64,000 nucleotides of DNA from DASZTV01 sp036267875 (GTDB taxonomy: Bacteria > Actinomycetota > Actinomycetes > JAFAQI01): NCBI GenBank assembly GCA_036267875.1, contig DATAVE010000073.1, forward strand, positions 41,208 to 105,207. Reading direction: 5' to 3'. This document shows positions 59,821 to 64,000 of this stretch, one piece after another. Every line of letters starts with the position of its first letter. The stretch's first letter is position 1. A program made the translations under genes and the position numbers. The notes under the pieces were generated by a model. The model saw only the letters and a program-made list of their open reading frames with translations, searched no databases and had not been told where the DNA came from.

Positions 59821-60378
59821 CTAGACGATCGGAGTCGCGACCGTCGCTTGCGTGGTGGGGATGACCTGGTCCGGCGTCAGAGTCTCGCCCGAGTCGACGA
59901 CCGGCAGGTCGATCTCGCCGGTGGTGCCGGCCGTGGCGAAGGTGAACGCGGCCTGTGCCGTCGTACCGACCGTCGGCGCGGGGCCCGACACGACGACCGT
60001 TGCGGCGCCCGGATCGATCAGCGGGTCGCTGACCTCGCGCACGAAGCCCGGCGGGAGGGTGACCGCACCGGACAGGGTCGCCGCGCCAAGGGAGGTCGTG
60101 ACGCCCGTGAGGAAGTCAGCGGTCTTGCCGTCGTTGACCAGCGTCACAACGAGGTACGTCGTGCCCGGCGTGACCGAGTCGGTCGAGGTCGGCGGGACGG
60201 TCGTGAGGAATGCATTTCGGATCTTGATGGCACCGATGTGGTTGCTTGCAGCCTGGATCTCGGTGTGTTCCTTACTCGTCTCGTCCTTCGCCTCCATGCC
60301 GCAGCCCGTAAGGACAGGCAGGGCGAGCGCGAGTGCGCCCGCGGCGACAGTGCGCTTAGTGGCGCGGCGCGCGATCAC
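59821..60378 (-). CDS. LpqE-like lipoprotein
   Basis: This 185-residue protein has a signal peptide ending in the lipobox LTGC, with lipidation at Cys26. The mature part is a beta-rich domain with HIGAIKIRNAFLTT, TYLVVTLVNDGKTADFLTGV and FTFATAGTTGEIDLPV, as in LpqE of mycobacteria. GTG 60378 has GAGGAG 6 nt upstream; an earlier GTG at 60384 is less well placed. LpqE lies close to carD in M. tuberculosis, and carD is about 1.1 kb away here. Confidence 0.75.
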   Translation of the reverse strand: MIARRATKRTVAAGALALALPVLTGCGMEAKDETSKEHTEIQAASNHIGAIKIRNAFLTTVPPTSTDSVTPGTTYLVVTLVNDGKTADFLTGVTTSLGAATLSGAVTLPPGFVREVSDPLIDPGAATVVVSGPAPTVGTTAQAAFTFATAGTTGEIDLPVVDSGETLTPDQVIPTTQATVATPIV

Positions 60379-60433
60379 TGACACTCCTCGACTCTTCCGG
60401 ACAGGGCGTGCCTACTGCGTAAGCGCGGCCAGC

Positions 60434-61228
60434 CTACTGAGCCGTCGTGGAGTCACCGGAGGCGGACCCGGTCCCCGTGTTCGACGGAACCAGCATGCTT
60501 TGCAGCACGGCGTCGAGTGAGGAGTCGGACGCGTCGGTCACGTTGGTGACGATGTCGTAGATCGTCCCGTCACGGTTGACGACGACGACGGTCGCCGCAT
60601 CACCGGCGGTGACACTCGGCACCGAACCCGTCACGGCGCGCGTGAGCGTTGCGGATGGGTCGAGATAGAGCGACACGCCTCGGTCGAGTGAGCTGACGAC
60701 TGCGGCGGTGGCGGGGTCGCTCGACGCCGGTACGACGACGGCCAGCGGCAGGCGCTCGCTGAAGGCTGCGCCGCCGAGCCCGTCGAGCAGCGCCTTGCAG
60801 GCACAGCCGGCCGGCACGAGCGCGAACACCGCGGGGCGAAGCGTCGCCGCGCGGGAGTCCAGCGCGCCGTTCGGCCCGGTGAGGACCGCGTCCGGAAGCA
60901 GGCCGCCGGTCTTCCCATCAGGGATCGCCGGCGTTGCGAGGGGCGCAGCGGCTTGGGGTCGCTCGACCGAGTGTGGCCCCATGACGGTGAACATCAAGGC
61001 GACCAAACCGGCCAGCGCCGCGGCGATGGTCAGCGCGAAGACGGGTCCGGTCGCTCGGCCGTTGCGAAACCTTCGCGTGATGCGCGTCCGGCGGTCCTGA
61101 CGAAGCTCCCGCCGGTACGCCGCGATGTCGGCGGCAAGCTCGGAGATGTCATCGGGTACGACGAGGTCTGCCCAGCTCTCATCGGGCGCTCGCTGAGCGT
61201 CGCCCGGTCGGTCCTCGTCATCGCGCAT
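60434..61228 (-). CDS. Single-pass membrane protein with a degenerate thioredoxin-like domain
   Basis: This 264-residue protein has a 60-residue cytoplasmic N-terminus, one membrane helix (about 62-82) and an extracellular domain. The domain has the fold pattern of thioredoxin-like proteins (VFALVPAGCACKALLD, AVVVPASSD, VSLYLDPSATLTR, VVVVNRDGTIYDIV). Cys142 and Cys144 form a CxC pair rather than the usual CxxC. It may be an exported redox or lipid-binding protein. The start is ATG 61228. It lies 55 nt upstream of the lipoprotein gene on the same strand, so the two may be co-transcribed, and it is divergent from carD. Confidence 0.68.
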   Translation of the reverse strand: MRDDEDRPGDAQRAPDESWADLVVPDDISELAADIAAYRRELRQDRRTRITRRFRNGRATGPVFALTIAAALAGLVALMFTVMGPHSVERPQAAAPLATPAIPDGKTGGLLPDAVLTGPNGALDSRAATLRPAVFALVPAGCACKALLDGLGGAAFSERLPLAVVVPASSDPATAAVVSSLDRGVSLYLDPSATLTRAVTGSVPSVTAGDAATVVVVNRDGTIYDIVTNVTDASDSSLDAVLQSMLVPSNTGTGSASGDSTTAQ

Positions 61229-61456
61229 CGTGGTTGAGTATGCGCTCGTTGTCGTCCCTGCGACATACCCTGAACGGACCAGATCAGGGTCGTCCACAGG
61301 CCTGTGCATATCCACGCAAAAGGGTCGCGCGAATGCGCGTCGAGGTAGTGGGCACATGCACGTGGTGGACGTCCTGTCAAGACCTGGATTTGCGTAGAAC
61401 AGGCCTCTGACCTGCGGTTTTGCTGATTCTCGCCCGGTCGGCGGCCCGGTTTTGCG

Positions 61457-61465
61457 TGATATCCT
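61457..61465 (+). promoter_or_regulatory. Extended -10 promoter element of carD
   Basis: TG-A-TATCCT (61457-61465) is an extended -10 box lying about 27 nt before the carD ATG, followed by GGAGG and AAGGGA as ribosome-binding sequence. No matching -35 is obvious, which is typical for extended -10 promoters. Confidence 0.45.
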
Positions 61466-61491
61466 GGAGGTCAGCGAAGGGATCAACGCGC

Positions 61492-61974
61492 ATGACGTTC
61501 ACGGTCGGCGAGACTGTCGTTTACCCGCATCACGGGGCGGCACTTATCGAGGCAATCGAGACCAGGACCATCAAGGGCGAGGAGAAGACCTACCTCGTGC
61601 TGAAGGTCGCCCAGGGCGACCTGACGGTCCGGGTTCCCGCCGACAACGCTGAGTACGTCGGAGTCCGCGACGTCGTCGGACAGGACGGCCTCGAGCGGGT
61701 CTTCGAGATCCTCAAGGCCCCGCACACCGAGGAGCCGACCAACTGGTCGCGTCGGTACAAGGCGAACGTCGAGAAGATCGCCTCGGGCGACGTCAACAAG
61801 GTCGCCGAGGTGGTTCGTGACCTGTGGCGCCGCGACCGCGAGCGTGGCCTGTCGGCGGGCGAGAAGCGGATGCTCGCCAAGGCCCGCCAGATCCTGGTCA
61901 GCGAGCTCGCGCTCGCTGAGGGCACCAACGAGGACAAGGCCGAGGCGATCCTGGACGAGGTTCTGTCCTCCTAG
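61492..61974 (+). CDS. carD: CarD family RNA polymerase-binding transcription regulator
   Basis: This 160-residue protein has the N-terminal RNAP-interacting Tudor-like domain (TFTVGETVVYPHHGAALIEA) and the C-terminal helical DNA-binding domain (WSRRYKANVEKIASGDVNKV, then RDLWRRDRERGLSAGEKRML). CarD stabilises the open complex at rRNA and other promoters and is essential in mycobacteria. It is preceded by an extended -10 element. The next gene is a PIN-TRAM protein rather than ispD. Confidence 0.96.
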   Translation: MTFTVGETVVYPHHGAALIEAIETRTIKGEEKTYLVLKVAQGDLTVRVPADNAEYVGVRDVVGQDGLERVFEILKAPHTEEPTNWSRRYKANVEKIASGDVNKVAEVVRDLWRRDRERGLSAGEKRMLAKARQILVSELALAEGTNEDKAEAILDEVLSS

Positions 61975-62039
61975 CTCGAAATGCTCTTGATTAGCCCTTA
62001 CGGGTGAAGTCGGGCGGCTTTCTCGCCGAGAATCGCTAG

Positions 62040-63164
62040 GTGAGCCGGACCCGAGGGCCGAGCCGCAGCACGCCCAGTTCGCTGGTCGAGGTGCTGCGGC
62101 TGCTGACGGTCGTCTTCTTCATCGGCCTCGGGGTCGAGGTCGGCCAGGTCAGCTCACATCACGTACACAACGTCGCGATCGGCCCGTTCCGTGGTGCCGG
62201 CCTCGGAATCGTCGTCGGCTCGGGAATCGGATACGTCGTAGGTGGCGTGCTCGGCCGTACCGCGCGGACGACGGCGGACCGCACCGAGGCAGTGCTTCGT
62301 GAGGTGTCGGCTGACACGCTGGTAGCCGGAAGCTTTGGCGGCGTCGTCGGCGCGCTGATCGGGCTCGTCACCGGCTGGCCGCTGTTCTTCATCCCGGGCC
62401 TGGCGCTTGCGGTCTCGCTGTTCAGCATCGTCGTCGTACTGCTCGCTTACGTCGGCTTCAGGGTCGGCGCCGCGAAGCGCGACGAGGTGCTCGGTGTGAT
62501 CGGGTTCCGCACGGGCGTGATGCCGCGCCGGGCGTCGGGCTCGACGCTCGTGAAGCTGATCGACACCTCGGTCGCGATCGACGGTCGCATCGTCGACGTG
62601 GTGCGTGCCGGGTTCGTGCACGGCCGATTCGTCGTGATCCAGCCAGTGCTCGATGAGCTCGATCGCCTCGCGAAGACCCCGGACCCACTGCGCCGGGCGC
62701 GAGGCCGCCGTGGCATCGAGGTGCTGGAAACTCTGCGCCGCGAGCCGTTCATCGACCTCGACGTCATCCCCGACCCGCAACCCGAGGTCGACGAGGTCGA
62801 CGAGAAGCTGATGCGGACCAGCCTCGACCACGAGTACGCCCTGCTCACCCTGGACTCCAACCTGGCAAAGCAGGCCGCGATCTCCGGCGTCACGGTGCTC
62901 AACTTCCATGCACTGTCACTCGCGCTGCGTCCGCCGGTAGTTGTCGGCGAGGACGTGACCGTGCAGGTCACGAAGCCGGGGCGGGAGGCAGGGCAGGGCG
63001 TCGGCTACCTCGACGACGGGACGATGGTCGTTGTCGAGCGCGGCCGTTCGCTGGTCGGTAAGGATGTGACGGTGCGGATCAGCAGCGTCGTCGTCACCGC
63101 GAACGGTCGGCTGGTCTTCGCCGACGTAACCGGCCCCGCCCCGACTGCGAAGGCTGGCGTGTGA
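62040..63164 (+). CDS. PIN-TRAM domain membrane protein (YacL-like)
   Basis: This 374-residue protein has four membrane helices in the first 140 residues, then a PIN nuclease domain (LIDTSVAIDGRIVDVV, ELDRLAK, LLTLDSNLAKQA) and a TRAM-type beta-barrel (VTVQVTKPGREAGQGVGYLD). PIN acidic residues are retained. Such proteins are suggested RNA-processing membrane factors, and they stand beside carD-isp genes in actinobacteria. It starts with GTG and overlaps ispF by 4 nt (GTGA). Confidence 0.88.
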   Translation: MSRTRGPSRSTPSSLVEVLRLLTVVFFIGLGVEVGQVSSHHVHNVAIGPFRGAGLGIVVGSGIGYVVGGVLGRTARTTADRTEAVLREVSADTLVAGSFGGVVGALIGLVTGWPLFFIPGLALAVSLFSIVVVLLAYVGFRVGAAKRDEVLGVIGFRTGVMPRRASGSTLVKLIDTSVAIDGRIVDVVRAGFVHGRFVVIQPVLDELDRLAKTPDPLRRARGRRGIEVLETLRREPFIDLDVIPDPQPEVDEVDEKLMRTSLDHEYALLTLDSNLAKQAAISGVTVLNFHALSLALRPPVVVGEDVTVQVTKPGREAGQGVGYLDDGTMVVVERGRSLVGKDVTVRISSVVVTANGRLVFADVTGPAPTAKAGV

Positions 63165-63637
63165 CCGGAGTGCCGCGGATCGGCATCGGGGTAGACGTAC
63201 ATCCCTTCGTCGATGGGCGCGACCTGGCGTTGGCAGGACTGGCCTGGCCGGGTGAGCGAGGACTCGCCGGGCACTCCGACGGCGACGTCGTCGCGCACGC
63301 CGCGTGCGACGCGCTGCTGTCGGCGGCCCGGATGGGCGACCTGGGTACGCAGTTCGGCACCGCCGACCCGCGGTGGGCAGGCGCTTCGGGGGTCACCTTG
63401 TTGGCAGAGACCGCTCGCCGGGTGAAGGCCGAGGGCTGGACGATCGGCAACGTAGCGGTGCAGCTGATCGGCGAGTCACCGAAGCTGGGACCACGTCGAG
63501 GTGATGCGGAGGCTGCGCTGTCCGCCGCGATCGGCGCGCCGGTCTCGGTAGCGGCCACGACGACCGACGGGCTCGGGCTCACGGGCCGAGGAGAGGGCCT
63601 CGCCGCAATCGCCACGGCCCTCCTCGTCGCCCCCTAA
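63161..63637 (+). CDS. ispF: 2-C-methyl-D-erythritol 2,4-cyclodiphosphate synthase
   Basis: This 158-residue protein has metal ligands Asp12/His14 (GVDVHPF) and His46 (GHSDGDVVAHAACDALL). It performs the ring-forming step of the non-mevalonate isoprenoid pathway. GTG 63161 is the start, overlapping the PIN-TRAM stop. The usual neighbour ispD is not between carD and ispF here. The length is normal for the family. Confidence 0.93.
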   Translation: MTGVPRIGIGVDVHPFVDGRDLALAGLAWPGERGLAGHSDGDVVAHAACDALLSAARMGDLGTQFGTADPRWAGASGVTLLAETARRVKAEGWTIGNVAVQLIGESPKLGPRRGDAEAALSAAIGAPVSVAATTTDGLGLTGRGEGLAAIATALLVAP

Positions 63638-63678
63638 CCGCCGAGCCCTACGTACGTGGCCGAACTTCGCCGGCGGAT

Positions 63679-64000
63679 TCAGCCGGTCGTCGCAACAGTC
63701 TCGTTTTCGTCGGGGAACAGTAGCGCTCGCATTCGCTCGTTGGGGGTGTCCCAGCCGAGGGTTTCGCGGGGTCGGTCGTTGAGCTGGGCGGCGACGTAGT
63801 CGAGGTATTCCTCGGGGTAGATCGAGAGGTCGGTGCCTTTGGGGAAGTACTGGCGCAGCAGCCCGTTGGTGTTCTCATTCGAGCCGCGTTGCCAGGGGCT
63901 GGCGGGGTCGCAGAAGTAGATCGGGAGGTCGGCTTCGAAGGTGATCTCGGCGTGTCTGGCCAGCTCCTTGCCCTGGTCCCAGGTCAGCGATCGGCGCAGC
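63679..64000 (-). CDS. C-terminal part of an IS30-family transposase
   Basis: The minus-strand frame entering from the right edge encodes LTWDQGKELARH, SPWQRGSNENTNGLLRQYFP and LNDRPRETLGWDTPNERMRA, typical of the C-terminal catalytic region of IS30-family transposases (DDE acids in the GKEL/ENTN parts). It ends with TGA at 63679-63681. The rest and the left terminal repeat lie outside the window. No right terminal repeat is obvious in the 40 nt between the stop and ispF. Confidence 0.85.
   Translation of the reverse strand, partial: LRRSLTWDQGKELARHAEITFEADLPIYFCDPASPWQRGSNENTNGLLRQYFPKGTDLSIYPEEYLDYVAAQLNDRPRETLGWDTPNERMRALLFPDENETVATTG

Noticed and set aside
61375..61380. TTGACA on the minus strand as a strong -35 for the thioredoxin-like gene
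   Set aside because: No matching -10 is found at 16-18 nt spacing, and the gene starts about 150 nt away.
1..64000. tRNA, rRNA and riboswitch genes
   Set aside because: I saw no clover-leaf, rRNA or known riboswitch consensus by eye. A covariance-model scan would be needed to exclude small RNAs.

Overview
The window is a high-GC actinobacterial chromosome segment. Four features point to the mycolic-acid / Frankiales / Geodermatophilales side of the actinomycetes: mshA with its ybjN-gpm neighbours, carD next to ispF and an LpqE-like lipoprotein, an XRE regulator next to an HbhA-like protein, and an RsiG-type c-di-GMP-binding protein. GTG and TTG starts and 4-nt GTGA/ATGA stop-start overlaps are frequent. 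The genus cannot be named from this sequence alone.

Region 1 (1-23611) is a catabolic gene island. It holds two cytochromes P450, two acyl-CoA synthetases, two amidohydrolases, four acyl-CoA dehydrogenase-family genes in two adjacent pairs, an enoyl-CoA hydratase, three redox or hydrolytic accessory enzymes, a classical thiolase, a CaiB-type CoA transferase and a thioesterase. It also has a DUF35/OB-fold domain fused to an Ltp2-like thiolase-fold domain, which resembles the retro-aldolase of steroid side-chain degradation. The layout suggests that a hydrophobic, probably branched or cyclic carboxylic acid is hydroxylated, activated to its CoA ester, dehydrogenated, hydrated, and cleaved by aldol or thiolytic steps. 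The substrate is not known. A regulator made of two complete FadR-type units in one chain lies inside the main operon, and two divergently placed promoters share a palindromic motif.

Region 2 (23612-42531) starts with an orphan membrane chemoreceptor-like protein and continues as a polysaccharide locus. It contains several GT2 and GT4 glycosyltransferases, a Wzz-tyrosine kinase fusion, a Wzy/WaaL-like polymerase or ligase, a hexapeptide acetyltransferase, an SGNH hydrolase, a sulfotransferase with an NTF2-like tail, a methyltransferase, a UDP-galactopyranose-mutase-like flavoprotein, a DPM1-like transferase and a GT-C-like membrane protein. No flippase or priming transferase is visible.

Region 3 (42532-63637) is mostly housekeeping and regulation: YgfZ, a DUF4388/coiled-coil protein, RsiG, XRE-HbhA, a site-2 protease, an ABC ATPase, a coupled alaX-phosphodiesterase-macrodomain operon, an AbiEi/DUF559-like gene bracketed by palindromic repeats, a mycothiol-related group (mycothiol-dependent isomerase family, SDR, mshA), gpmA, an LpqE-like lipoprotein, carD, a PIN-TRAM protein and ispF. 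Three members of one palindromic repeat family and a pair of identical 19-bp palindromes sit at gene 3' ends.

The right edge (63679-64000) is the C-terminal part of an IS30-family transposase that runs out of the window. I saw no rRNA or tRNA genes and no CRISPR array.
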